IMG/VR virus record: IMGVR_UViG_3300042566_000069
Span: 1-35,290 of that record
Strand: one strand, 5' to 3'
Source: a virus
Length of the DNA stretch: 35,290 nucleotides
The notes under the pieces were generated by a model. The model was not told the origin of the DNA and did no database searches. It worked only from the letters and a program-made list of their open reading frames with translations. The translations under genes and the position numbers were made by a program. This document shows, piece after piece, positions 1 to 7,701 of this stretch; the first letter of the stretch is position 1, and every line of letters begins with the position of its first letter.

Positions 1-216
1 TTAAAGATGATTATGACTAGAATAGGGATAGGCAGTAAGATAGTTATCACAGGGGATATTGAGCAAACCGACAGAAAGACAGCCGATAACGGATTAATGG
101 ATTTGTTAGTCAGGCTAGATAAGGGGGAAATACCAGGACTACAATCTTGTAAGTTTGATACACGTGACATTCAACGACACAAGATTATTGAGCACGTTCT
201 TAAATTGTACTCATAA
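1..216 (+). CDS. phoH: PhoH-like ATPase, C-terminal fragment (cut by window start)
   Basis: The reading frame is open from the first base and ends with TAA at 214-216, so only about 71 C-terminal residues are present. The segment TRIGIGSKIVITGDIEQTD, followed by NGLMDLLVRL, is the typical end of PhoH-family P-loop ATPases, where the GD of VITGD belongs to the C-terminal half of the nucleotide-binding fold. The Walker A motif would lie upstream of the window. PhoH proteins are common in marine T4-like phages; the family is linked to RNA metabolism or phosphate stress, but its phage role is not settled. The gene converges on the minus-strand gene at 240-506 and the two share a terminator. Confidence 0.85.
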   Translation, partial: LKMIMTRIGIGSKIVITGDIEQTDRKTADNGLMDLLVRLDKGEIPGLQSCKFDTRDIQRHKIIEHVLKLYS

Positions 217-241
217 AAAGAGGGGCAATTGCCCCTCTTTT
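216..241. terminator. Bidirectional rho-independent terminator
   Basis: This is a perfect 26-base inverted repeat centred between 228 and 229, with a GAGGGGC/GCCCCTC core flanked by AAAA and TTTT. It overlaps both convergent stop codons (phoH TAA at 214-216 and the minus-strand TAA at 240-242). The GC stem with a T tract on either strand suits termination in both directions. Confidence 0.9.
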
Positions 242-506
242 ATTTTGTTTGTAGCGTAATCTGCGCTTCTTTTTCTAATTGAGCTATTACGTTTGGATAC
301 ACCTTGCTGTAGTAAGTGTGCATTCTATCCCAGTCAGTATCAACTACTTTACCTTCAATAACGCATTTCTCAACTTTCCTCTTAGCGTAATCCATAATCA
401 CGTTGCATGTTTGAATGTCTGAGGTGCGGATCTTCTTGGCAACAGTCATCTGTTCATCAATCTGACCACCGGGTTTACGCATAAATGTAATCATCAAGTA
501 TCTCAT
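240..506 (-). CDS. Conserved-looking hypothetical protein (88 aa)
   Basis: I do not recognise a family. The protein starts MRYLMITFMRKPGGQIDEQ and is mixed alpha/beta in character, with a Lys/Arg-rich centre (YAKRKVEKC, about residues 40-48) and a helical C-terminus. It has no signal peptide or membrane segment. Its ATG overlaps the gp44 stop codon as ATGA (503-506), so it is probably translationally coupled to gp44. In T4 the gene directly after 44 is 62, the clamp-loader small subunit of 187 aa. This protein holds that position but is half the length, and I see no clear gp62 likeness. A diverged clamp-loader partner is possible but unsupported. It ends inside the terminator shared with phoH. 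Confidence 0.8.
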   Translation of the reverse strand: MRYLMITFMRKPGGQIDEQMTVAKKIRTSDIQTCNVIMDYAKRKVEKCVIEGKVVDTDWDRMHTYYSKVYPNVIAQLEKEAQITLQTK

Positions 507-1426
507 GATGTTAGCTCCACTAATGTTGCTGCCAAACTAATCTCAGGGATACCCACTAGTGGCAGATTTGCTAGACCATTACGAATAACGATAATACTTG
601 CATCACGTTGTTCGTTAGAACTGCCCCACAAGTCTAAGTTATCATACATCCAACGGTATGTGTCTTCAATACGTGTAGGATACAATGCGATATACTGCAT
701 CAACTGCTGACGACCGTCTAATATTTTACCTGACTTAAACAATGATGTGGCAGCTAATAACAATTCGTGTTCGCTAGACCCTTGTGTCTGTGGTTCTAGT
801 AGCTTACCTGAGTTGCTATTCACTTGCAACTGATTCAAACACTTGCGCAAGTCAGGATATGTCGCACGAACATAGCTATCTAGTGTGTCTAATTCAAACT
901 CAACACTCTCAGTAACCAATACTGTTGCCGCACGTGCAGTAAATTCAGTCATATCTGTTTTAGCGATATGAAACTCATGGCATCTGCTCTTAAGTGCAGG
1001 GATGATCTTGTGCTGATAGTTACAAGTTAAAATGTATCTAACTGTTTGATGATATGCTTCCATATCATTACGCAATGCCGCTTGTGAAGGCTGTGTTAGA
1101 TAATCAGCTTCGTCAAGCAAAACAACTTTGAATTTACCGAAAGGCATTGTTTGCACAAACCCGTTAATCTTTTCACGCAAGAAGTCAATGCCGTTTTCAC
1201 GACTAGCGTTGATTTCTAGTACGTCATAATCTTCTACACCGAGTTCCTGAATCAGCACCTTAGCAAGTGTTGTCTTACCAGTACCGGGGTCTCCGCTCAA
1301 TAACAAGTGAGGTATAGAGCCATCTTTGACCCAGTTAGTGACTTGTGATTTTTGTCGTTCGTCAACAAAAACATACTCACTGATTTTTGTAGGGCGATAC
1401 TTCTCTACCCATAATTGATTCTTCAT
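503..1426 (-). CDS. 44: Sliding clamp loader subunit gp44 (AAA+ ATPase)
   Basis: This is the large subunit of the phage clamp loader, which uses ATP to load the gp45 sliding clamp at primer ends during replication. The 307 aa match the usual length (T4 gp44 is 319 aa). Visible motifs in order: N-terminal LWVEKYRPTKISEYV typical of the RFC/gp44 family; Walker A GDPGTGKT at 45-52; Walker B VVLLDEAD at 101-108; sensor 1 LTCN at 133-136; and the SRC arginine-finger motif at 147-149. The start codon overlaps the upstream stop as ATGA (1423-1426), and its own stop overlaps the next start in the same way, so the block is translated as coupled genes. No gp45 gene is seen in the window. Confidence 0.95.
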   Translation of the reverse strand: MKNQLWVEKYRPTKISEYVFVDERQKSQVTNWVKDGSIPHLLLSGDPGTGKTTLAKVLIQELGVEDYDVLEINASRENGIDFLREKINGFVQTMPFGKFKVVLLDEADYLTQPSQAALRNDMEAYHQTVRYILTCNYQHKIIPALKSRCHEFHIAKTDMTEFTARAATVLVTESVEFELDTLDSYVRATYPDLRKCLNQLQVNSNSGKLLEPQTQGSSEHELLLAATSLFKSGKILDGRQQLMQYIALYPTRIEDTYRWMYDNLDLWGSSNEQRDASIIVIRNGLANLPLVGIPEISLAATLVELTS

Positions 1427-1752
1427 CGCTTTAATGCTTCCATAGTAATAATTTGTGAAACGTGCTTACCGAGTTCTTGTTCATCGTTAACGACATATAG
1501 ACTAGTATCTACTCTGTCATTTCTAGAGTCATATTGTCTAAATTCTATTGCCCAACCACCGTTTGCTTTGAACATTTTGAATGTAATTGGTTCTGAACTT
1601 AAATCATCACTTTCTCTGACTTTAGAGATTCGGTTAGACTTGCTGATCGGTCTCCCAATTAAATTGACTCCTGCGGGTTCTGCTTCCATATCCTGTGAAC
1701 CATTGACCGCAGAAATCTTATTCCCCAACCATCTATAAAACCATGTTATCAT
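1423..1752 (-). CDS. Hypothetical protein (109 aa)
   Basis: No family recognised. The N-terminus is aromatic (MITWFYRWLG), the middle is charged and likely flexible, and the C-terminal half looks folded (GWAIEFRQYDSRNDRVDTSL, about residues 66-85). There is no long hydrophobic segment, so it is probably soluble. The ATG at 1750-1752 overlaps the TAA of the GroES-like gene by one base (TAATG), and its stop overlaps the gp44 start as ATGA. It therefore sits in a tightly coupled operon with chaperone and replication genes, and an accessory role there is the most that context suggests. Confidence 0.75.
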   Translation of the reverse strand: MITWFYRWLGNKISAVNGSQDMEAEPAGVNLIGRPISKSNRISKVRESDDLSSEPITFKMFKANGGWAIEFRQYDSRNDRVDTSLYVVNDEQELGKHVSQIITMEALKR

Positions 1753-2129
1753 TAATATACCTGTGTGCTCATTGTTTCGTCATACATCGGCTCATCCGAT
1801 ACTAATAGTATATCATTAGGATCGACTTTACGCAACGTCTGTTTACCCTCTGGTGTTTCTACTGTGATACCACGTGTCCACCTACCGTGACTGATAAGGA
1901 TATACTTACCAATCTCATACTGTGGGTCATTTTGATTTGGACCTAGACCATAAATCTTTGCCCAACGTGGGCGAATACCTGCACTTTTCTTATCATCATT
2001 CACTAAGATGATGCCACCATTAGTGATGCGATCCTCAAAACTCATTTCAGACACAATAACGTGGTCACGAAAGAATTTAAGACCATCTACCTTCGTAGGG
2101 CTAAACGCTGGTTTGCTGTATTCGCTCAT
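1752..2129 (-). CDS. GroES-like co-chaperonin (gp31-like)
   Basis: Probably caps the host GroEL chaperonin so that the major capsid protein can fold, as T4 gp31 does. The 125 aa are close to gp31 (111 aa) and GroES (about 97 aa). The order of elements fits the GroES fold: a first strand with FFRDHVIVSE (about 19-28), a mobile-loop region EDRITNGGIIL (32-42), AKIYGLGP (57-64), IGKYILISHGRWTRGI (72-87) and a closing DPNDILLVSDE (103-113). GGIIL matches the GroEL-binding tip GGIVL of bacterial GroES. The insert ISHGRWTRGI is longer than in bacterial GroES. No GroEL gene is present, so it would act on host GroEL. The assignment rests on motif order, not an alignment. Confidence 0.75.
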   Translation of the reverse strand: MSEYSKPAFSPTKVDGLKFFRDHVIVSEMSFEDRITNGGIILVNDDKKSAGIRPRWAKIYGLGPNQNDPQYEIGKYILISHGRWTRGITVETPEGKQTLRKVDPNDILLVSDEPMYDETMSTQVY

Positions 2130-2488
2130 TTCTTTCCTTTTTTGGTTTCTGCGGCTTTAATTTTCTCAACTTCAATGTCATCGTCTATACTTTCTTCAAG
2201 TTCACGTTCAATTTCGTTGAGTTCGCTAAAGTCTACCTTAGGTGCAGGGACTGTCTGAGACACTGGTTGTTGCGCAGGTTTTCTAGGTTGGGCTGACCTA
2301 TTGCCTACTGTTTTTGAATATTTTTCATTTACTTTTTGAGTGACAGGTTTGACTACGTTGCCAAATGCGTCAATAGTATCACCTCGGGCATTTACACTCA
2401 TATTTCCCACTGCTCTAACTCGCTCATTGCGTGTCTGCAATGCAGCCATATCTACTGTCTTACCTAATGCTGTTCTGTATGTTGCCAT
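2126..2488 (-). CDS. Hypothetical protein with acidic C-terminal helix (120 aa)
   Basis: Function not recognised. The N-terminal third (MATYRTALGKTVDMAALQTR, then VGNMSVNARGD) looks conserved and structured. Residues 50-85 are Pro/Gln/Ser-rich and probably disordered. Residues 87-110 form an acidic helix (ELNEIERELEESIDDDIEVE), and the tail is basic (KKGKK). A compact head with an acidic helix would suit a small adaptor, and T4 gp33, the late transcription accessory factor, is about this size, but I see no motif that makes this more than a guess. The ribosome site AAGGAAAA lies about 6 bases upstream of the ATG. The stop overlaps the GroES-like start as ATGA. Confidence 0.8.
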   Translation of the reverse strand: MATYRTALGKTVDMAALQTRNERVRAVGNMSVNARGDTIDAFGNVVKPVTQKVNEKYSKTVGNRSAQPRKPAQQPVSQTVPAPKVDFSELNEIERELEESIDDDIEVEKIKAAETKKGKK

Positions 2489-2498
2489 GATTTTTTCC

Positions 2499-3005
2499 TT
2501 ATTTTAAAAACTCGTCAATAGACAAGTCGTAATACAAACTATTTATTCTGTGGACACCTATTAAAAACAATACAAAACTAGCAACACTAGAACCACGACC
2601 TACACCCCAAACGATGTTGTTGTCACGCATAGTATCAACTAGATATTTTAAGTATTTTAACAAGATGAACATATCCCTATCTTGGAATAATAATAGTTCT
2701 TCTCCTGCACGTTGAAGTTCAGATTCACTAGTACATTGCTCTAGTATCCACTTAGCAATATCCATGTCTTTGTATTCTTTAGGGAAAAGCCATTGTGATT
2801 GTCGTTGTTCATCAAACTCATCTAACGCAATGCCCAAATCAGTGTATACCTTTAAGTCAGGTATATTTTCAATAGACAAGAACCCACTAAATTCAACAGG
2901 TTCTTCCACAAACGCATTTTTTACCGTCCTCGTAGGATCTTGTAAAAAAATATGACAAAGGTCAGTTTCGTTTAGAATAAGTTGACCGTATATATCTGTT
3001 CTCAT
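2499..3005 (-). CDS. C-family DNA polymerase (PolIII alpha)-like fragment protein
   Basis: The C-terminal half resembles the palm entry of bacterial DNA polymerase III alpha: MFILLKYLKYLVDTMRDNN is followed by VWGVGRGSSVASFVLFLIG (133-150) and then YYDLSIDEFLK. DnaE carries GPGRGSAAGSLVAY followed by DPLxFDLLFERFL at the same spacing. The protein stops right after FLK, just before the place where DnaE has its first catalytic aspartates (PDFDVDF). It therefore cannot be a polymerase by itself, although the GxGRGS phosphate-binding loop is intact. An upstream in-frame TTG at 3023 would add six residues; I prefer the ATG at 3005 (168 aa). It lies 10 bases before the next gene. It may bind nucleotide or DNA, or compete with host DnaE, but no function is known to me. 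Confidence 0.7.
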   Translation of the reverse strand: MRTDIYGQLILNETDLCHIFLQDPTRTVKNAFVEEPVEFSGFLSIENIPDLKVYTDLGIALDEFDEQRQSQWLFPKEYKDMDIAKWILEQCTSESELQRAGEELLLFQDRDMFILLKYLKYLVDTMRDNNIVWGVGRGSSVASFVLFLIGVHRINSLYYDLSIDEFLK

Positions 3006-3011
3006 TGTGCA

Positions 3012-3040
3012 ATGATAACACAAACAGATATGATGTGCAA
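3012..3040 (-). promoter_or_regulatory. Candidate sigma70-type promoter for the 3005 operon
   Basis: On the minus strand TTGCAC (3035-3040) and TATCAT (3012-3017) are separated by 17 bases in the only gap of this block. The -10 matches consensus at 5 of 6 positions, the -35 at only 3. Transcription would begin at or next to the ATG at 3005, giving a leaderless message; no Shine-Dalgarno is visible there. Confidence 0.35.
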
Positions 3041-3049
3041 CCTATTTGG

Positions 3050-3652
3050 TTACTTGTCCTCGGTCATAAAGACTATTTCGGAAGATTTAGTATGCTTTTC
3101 TTGCCACATCAATGAGCACTCATTCCAATCATTTGCTTTGTTGACCAATTTCACAATCTTATCTTTTTTGTTCTGTGCTTTGTGTAAGTCTGCTATCGTA
3201 GTACCAGATTCATGCCACCAACCCATTTGTTCAAATGGACCATATGCATCTTCATTGTCATACAAGAAGCTTACGCCATCACTTAATTTAGTAGTGATTC
3301 TGATATCTGTCACTTCTAGTCTTTTTTCAGTGATTGCATTCAACTTAATCAACAGCAACATTGAAACAATCTGATCGTATGGTTCTTCAGGTAGTGTAGA
3401 TACTTTCAAGTCTGCCGCAACATATTTCTCAATGACCTTCTTCTCGGTACTTTTTACAAATATACAGCTTTCTAGTGACTCAGCAAGAAAATAACTGATG
3501 CGATCCATAGCGATGTTTTGTTCCGGGATTGATTCTGTCATGACTAACATAGACAGACCAACTGCATATGTGTTCATCAACATCCTCCCATCAAAATATA
3601 CGCCGGCTTGGAATTCAAATTCTCGTTCTATTCTAGTGTTCATATCAATCAT
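3050..3652 (-). CDS. Hypothetical protein (200 aa)
   Basis: I do not recognise the family. The sequence looks like one globular alpha/beta protein, with no signal peptide and no membrane helix. Notable stretches are NTRIEREFEFQAGVYFDGRM near the N-terminus, a charged helix-strand pattern at about 65-115 and an aromatic segment GPFEQMGWWHESG near 140. The ATG at 3652 overlaps the upstream gene by 8 bases; a second ATG at 3643 (MNTR) is an alternative start, and neither has a clear ribosome site, which suggests coupling to the upstream gene. It sits between a small coiled-coil protein and the polymerase-like fragment. Confidence 0.75.
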   Translation of the reverse strand: MIDMNTRIEREFEFQAGVYFDGRMLMNTYAVGLSMLVMTESIPEQNIAMDRISYFLAESLESCIFVKSTEKKVIEKYVAADLKVSTLPEEPYDQIVSMLLLIKLNAITEKRLEVTDIRITTKLSDGVSFLYDNEDAYGPFEQMGWWHESGTTIADLHKAQNKKDKIVKLVNKANDWNECSLMWQEKHTKSSEIVFMTEDK

Positions 3653-3872
3653 TTTTCTGAATGTTAATTTGTGCAGTCTGCTTTTTCATCAGATCATCCA
3701 TTTTTTTACTATATTCGACCCTATAGCTGTCTAGAGCCATATGCAGTTGATGGATTAGTGGTTGATTACCCATGCGATAAGCAAAGGTAAGTTTCTTGTT
3801 AAGACCAGAAATAGTCTCTTGTAAGTCTTCTAAAGACTTGTCAGATAGGTCGTTTATAAAAGGATGTGTCAT
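3645..3872 (-). CDS. Small helical hypothetical protein (75 aa)
   Basis: The protein starts MTHPFINDLSDKSLEDLQE and continues as almost pure amphipathic helix to residue 65, with heptad-like leucines (a likely coiled coil). I recall short proteins with a similar HPFINDLSD opening in T4-like phages of aquatic bacteria, with no known function. The ATG follows an AAAAAGG tract directly. Overlap with the downstream gene is 8 bases. The stop codon of the structural gene at 3885 and a late-promoter-like octamer (3879-3886) lie just upstream. Confidence 0.75.
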   Translation of the reverse strand: MTHPFINDLSDKSLEDLQETISGLNKKLTFAYRMGNQPLIHQLHMALDSYRVEYSKKMDDLMKKQTAQINIQKND

Positions 3873-3878
3873 CCTTTT

Positions 3879-3886
3879 TATTTATT
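3879..3886 (-). promoter_or_regulatory. Late-promoter-like octamer (AATAAATA)
   Basis: The minus strand reads AATAAATA ahead of the gene starting at 3872. It differs by one base from the recurring GATAAATA of this window. It overlaps the stop codon of the 3885-5162 gene, so chance in AT-rich sequence is a real alternative. Confidence 0.35.
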
Positions 3887-5162
3887 ACCAAGAAGTTAGT
3901 GCGATTCTTTTCCAAATGTCACTACCCACGTAAATGGTAGCAGTCGTTGCTGTAGTATCAGTTGATAGTGTTACTACTGTATCAGCAACTCCATTTGTTC
4001 TAGAACGACTTAGCGTAATATTTGGGCTAGAAATTGACTTAATATAATAAATTGTGTTTGCAACAATTCCACCTATATTAGCATTAAAGATAATAGGAGC
4101 GTTTGTTACTAGACTAGTTGTATTGTTGAGAGTAACAACGTTAGTAGTCACGGTAGTTGATAATACATTTCTATCATATGTATTAGCATTATAGTCTTGT
4201 GTTGCAACATACAAATATTGTTGCGGACTAGCTAACATAGTAGTACCGGTTGCATTAGCACCAATAGCAATATTAGCACCACCTTTAGTAGCAGCCACAG
4301 TGAATGTTGTACTAGAAACTACATTTCTAACATAATATGTCGTTCCTACAACTATGTTACCTGCAAGAGATGTACCAGTAAATGTAATTGGTAAATCAGT
4401 ATACAATTCACTTGTACTACCCGATGTAGTCAAGTACGGGTCAGTATTTGCACCTGTAATTACTAACTGAGTAGATGCTCCACCAGATGCTATAGTTCCC
4501 GCTGAGTCACCCAAGAATCCAGTAGGAGGAACTAGGCGTTGTTGAACTTGTGTTGTTTGTAGAGGTCTATTATATGGTTCGATTGTAATAGTATCGCCGC
4601 AATCAATTGAACTTAAACTATAATCTAATTGAGTAATACCGTATGGCACAGTCACTGTTGCAACGTTTCCAATGTTTGCATAGTTTTCTAACAGAGTAGT
4701 TCCATAGTTACCGTTAGATTGTATTACTTGCTCAGGGAACGAAATCACTGCGTTTGCATTGCTAACTGATAATTGTAATTGTACATTACTCTGTGTACCA
4801 GTAGGTGCCCAACTACCAAAAGTAAATGATACGTTACCTGATACCGTACCGATCTGCACATCACCCAACGACACATCAACTAACACAGTACCTGATAATG
4901 AGTTACCTAAGTTATATGTAGTGTGTCTAAATGATCTAATTGCGGCATTGCTAATAAGTGTGTTAGCCATGTCATTGTTCAGTACAGAATTCTGTAGGGC
5001 TGACTTCAACACTACATTAGTTTGCAAGTCCGTAATCTCATTACTTGCAATATCTAAGTTAGTTTTTATAGTAGCGAAATTATCCCTGAAGCCTTGAGAG
5101 TTATTGTTGACTCCGGGTACAGGGTAATTTACATTTAATCCGTTTGTGTTAATTGTGCTCAT
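3885..5162 (-). CDS. Virion structural protein with two repeat modules (425 aa)
   Basis: Probably a fibre or baseplate-associated virion protein. The N-terminus (MSTINTNGLNVNYPVPGVNN, then SQGFRDNFATIKTNLD) matches a style seen in structural proteins of marine T4-like phages: a short anchoring segment followed by a helix. Residues 70-215 are beta-rich and low in charge (SFTFGSWAPTGTQSNVQLQL). From about 230 to the end there are two copies of a beta module built around GTTYYVRNV...FTVAAT and NTIYYIKSI...ITLSRS. The same module occurs in three other virion genes here. No catalytic motif, signal peptide or membrane segment is seen. It lies 24 bases downstream of the Ig-domain protein, so both are likely co-expressed late. 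Confidence 0.8.
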   Translation of the reverse strand: MSTINTNGLNVNYPVPGVNNNSQGFRDNFATIKTNLDIASNEITDLQTNVVLKSALQNSVLNNDMANTLISNAAIRSFRHTTYNLGNSLSGTVLVDVSLGDVQIGTVSGNVSFTFGSWAPTGTQSNVQLQLSVSNANAVISFPEQVIQSNGNYGTTLLENYANIGNVATVTVPYGITQLDYSLSSIDCGDTITIEPYNRPLQTTQVQQRLVPPTGFLGDSAGTIASGGASTQLVITGANTDPYLTTSGSTSELYTDLPITFTGTSLAGNIVVGTTYYVRNVVSSTTFTVAATKGGANIAIGANATGTTMLASPQQYLYVATQDYNANTYDRNVLSTTVTTNVVTLNNTTSLVTNAPIIFNANIGGIVANTIYYIKSISSPNITLSRSRTNGVADTVVTLSTDTTATTATIYVGSDIWKRIALTSW

Positions 5163-5183
5163 TTGCGTTTATTCCATTATCTA

Positions 5184-5191
5184 TATTTAGT
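5184..5191 (-). promoter_or_regulatory. Late-promoter-like octamer (ACTAAATA)
   Basis: The minus strand reads ACTAAATA 21 bases before the ATG at 5162, overlapping the stop codon of the upstream gene. The same variant precedes gp18 (21749-21756) and the HNH-like gene (21803-21810), which supports it as a real variant of the late motif. Confidence 0.45.
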
Positions 5192-7700
5192 ACTGTGTGT
5201 TGTCGGGTAAAATTGTTTGTCTAGGGAACAGTACATAAAAGTCTTTGCTATCCAATGGATTGGGTACTGGGCTAGCACTAGGTAACCCTGTCCAAGCAGG
5301 TGGTGTAGTTGACTTGTCGTAATTGTACGTGATGCTCTTATCCACCGAGAATCTATCAATTCTAAAGTTAATTTGATTTAGTACGTAGTTTCTACCGATT
5401 GGATCTTTCCAATTATTTTGTATATTACTCTGTATCGCCGCTGCCTTACCAGGTTTTGTATAGCATATTACCCAGGCTTGAGTGTATCCCAAGGTACTGC
5501 CATTAGGTTGCTGACTAGTCATCCATAATGGTAACAAGGTACTATCATATTCTTGACCTAATACACTGGCTACTTGATTACGCATGTTAGGTAAACTATT
5601 TGGATATAATATTCTAGCATATCCCGGAGTCAGACTGGTATAGTATTGTTGTCCTAAAATATCTACGTAACTTGTATAGATATCAGTAAGACTAGTATAC
5701 CAAGGACCTAATCCTAAATCAATTGGTCTAGGCCAATAAATTTCTTTTTGTATACTAATGCCTTTTGAATTTACAAGATTATCAACTACTTCACTGTATA
5801 CTACTTCATAGATTATCTCACCTACATCATTCTTAGCTACAGCCGTTTTAATTTCACCTAAAGTAATGTTTCTCCAATAATGATTCTTTGAAACAGATGC
5901 TATATATTCATCAATATCACTTGCGTATATTCCGTAAGCATGTTCATAAATTACACTAGACGCTTTACCAAAGTAAACATCACTTGGTCTGTACAAATCG
6001 GTAGTAGGAATTAGACTCTCATTGTCTAATAGAGTATCAATAATAACTCTATCAGAGATACTAGGTGCTGCCTTAATATATAAAATATCAGTAGGCTGGT
6101 TGTATTGCTGTAATACAGTTACTGTAAATGTTCTACTTGACAATACCACTGGGTATAATAATGAGTATGCTTCAATAGTAAAAGTAAATTCAGTAGTATC
6201 ACCTTGATTCAACACGCTAGTAGTAGGTTGATTCGCTACATAACCAGTTATCTCACCGTTATCTAATAAAACCAAATTTGGAGGCAATATGCCGTTGGTT
6301 ACTCTATAAGATAAATCTACATCAGATATTGCTGATACACTCAATGTACTAATTGTTCCGTTAAAAACAGTTCCTAAATTAGAAGGAGTGACCCAAGTTA
6401 CTACACCATTAATGTCATTTGTAAGATTATATGAGAAATTATAATATGCGCTAATTAGCGAGGGGTTTGTTGCTTTATATGTTGCTACACTAAAAATAAA
6501 TTGACTGATACCAGTTGAAGTGAGTGTAGGTGTTCCAGTAATCCATCCTGTACTACTATCTCCTGTTAATCCTATAGGTAAACCTGAGAATGAGTAGGTG
6601 AGATTACTGCCATCAAAATCGTATCCAATAATTTTAAAAGCAAAGTAATTACCACTTAATATCGTTCCAATGAACGCCGGAGATGCCGGTGGGGTTGTCA
6701 GATTGTCACTTTCTGGAGATGGTATTATGTAATATCCATAATATGCATTAGCAGGGTTAATTATAAACGTTTGTGGTCTAGTGTTTAAGATAGACGGAAC
6801 TCTAGTATTAGGTAGGTTACCGGGTCCACTTTGACTTACAGGTGTATTTTGATTTATTACTGTTATAGAATATGCTGAGGTGTCACCACCTAAAGGACTT
6901 ATAAGCTCTAATACAAAAGCATATGTTCTAATCGTAGGTTGTCCCGCACTTACAGACGGCAATGTTACTAACATATAACCAGTATCGTTGTTCAAATTAT
7001 AAACGGGGCCGTTTTGAGTAGTACTTACAGTAAATGAGGTAGCGTTTATAACACCCTTAACATAATATGTCAATGTAGTAGTCAATCCACCAAACGTTGT
7101 ACCTGAAAATAATACAGGTCTACCTACAGTAAATCCAACTGTACTAAGGCAAGTAATACTATTAGAAGTATCTGTAGTTGTAGCACTGGTAGTAACCGTC
7201 GGTAAAGTAACTCCGTTTATAGGTGGTTCAGGATATCCTCGAATTATTCCACTTTCATTTATTTCTAAACCAGGTGGTAATAATCCTTCTTTTAATTCTA
7301 CCCGTGTTACGTTGCTATTATCGGGATTGCTGTATTGAATAGGGATTTCTATCCAAATACTGTCTTGTGTGCTAACTAATAGACCTTCCGGTGTAGTGAA
7401 CTGCGGTATCGCTACCCCTGAAATTCTTATAGAAAATGTTCTGTCTCTTAGATTGTTTAAGTTATCAGTTGCTCGAACCGTAAAAATACTAGTGGTATCT
7501 ACTACTACCAATCCTGGTAAACCAGTGATAATGCCGTCGCCGCTCATGGACAAACCCGGTGGTAAATTTCCACTGATAAGAGTGTATGTAATCGTTGTTC
7601 CCGGTAAGACCGCAGAGGCAGACAGATCATATACCATTTCGACTAACGCAGGAAATGAGCCTATTGTCCCGGCTGCCGTATTCCAAACTGGTTGTGCCAT
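5187..7700 (-). CDS. Large virion protein with putative Ig (He_PIG-type) domains
   Basis: An 837-aa protein, probably part of the adsorption apparatus. Four copies of a putative-Ig motif, LPPGL-x(5-6)-G-x-ITG-x-P or a close variant, are visible: about 46-61 (NLPPGLSMSGDGIITG), 140-156, 373-391 and 471-487. These domains bind carbohydrate or protein surfaces in many phage and bacterial adhesins. Between the second and third copy, at about 180-245, sits the TYYVKGV...SFTVSTTQNG module shared with other virion proteins here. The last 250 residues lack Ig motifs and look like a separate conserved tip or attachment domain, ending in FYVLFPRQTILPDNTQY. There is no signal peptide. It starts 1 base after the GH19 lysozyme gene and is probably cotranscribed with it. 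Confidence 0.85.
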   Translation of the reverse strand: MAQPVWNTAAGTIGSFPALVEMVYDLSASAVLPGTTITYTLISGNLPPGLSMSGDGIITGLPGLVVVDTTSIFTVRATDNLNNLRDRTFSIRISGVAIPQFTTPEGLLVSTQDSIWIEIPIQYSNPDNSNVTRVELKEGLLPPGLEINESGIIRGYPEPPINGVTLPTVTTSATTTDTSNSITCLSTVGFTVGRPVLFSGTTFGGLTTTLTYYVKGVINATSFTVSTTQNGPVYNLNNDTGYMLVTLPSVSAGQPTIRTYAFVLELISPLGGDTSAYSITVINQNTPVSQSGPGNLPNTRVPSILNTRPQTFIINPANAYYGYYIIPSPESDNLTTPPASPAFIGTILSGNYFAFKIIGYDFDGSNLTYSFSGLPIGLTGDSSTGWITGTPTLTSTGISQFIFSVATYKATNPSLISAYYNFSYNLTNDINGVVTWVTPSNLGTVFNGTISTLSVSAISDVDLSYRVTNGILPPNLVLLDNGEITGYVANQPTTSVLNQGDTTEFTFTIEAYSLLYPVVLSSRTFTVTVLQQYNQPTDILYIKAAPSISDRVIIDTLLDNESLIPTTDLYRPSDVYFGKASSVIYEHAYGIYASDIDEYIASVSKNHYWRNITLGEIKTAVAKNDVGEIIYEVVYSEVVDNLVNSKGISIQKEIYWPRPIDLGLGPWYTSLTDIYTSYVDILGQQYYTSLTPGYARILYPNSLPNMRNQVASVLGQEYDSTLLPLWMTSQQPNGSTLGYTQAWVICYTKPGKAAAIQSNIQNNWKDPIGRNYVLNQINFRIDRFSVDKSITYNYDKSTTPPAWTGLPSASPVPNPLDSKDFYVLFPRQTILPDNTQY

Positions 7701-7701
7701 A

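Noticed and set aside
240-506. Naming the gene after gp44 as gp62, the clamp-loader small subunit
   Set aside because: The position fits, but the protein is 88 aa against 187 in T4 and shows no sequence feature I can tie to gp62.
2126-2488. Naming the 120-aa acidic-helix protein as gp33
   Set aside because: Size and acidity fit loosely, but there is no recognisable gp33 motif and the neighbours do not decide it.
5177-5359. Short minus-strand frame at the end of the Ig-domain gene
   Set aside because: It lies inside the coding region of the 837-aa gene in another frame and has no independent support.
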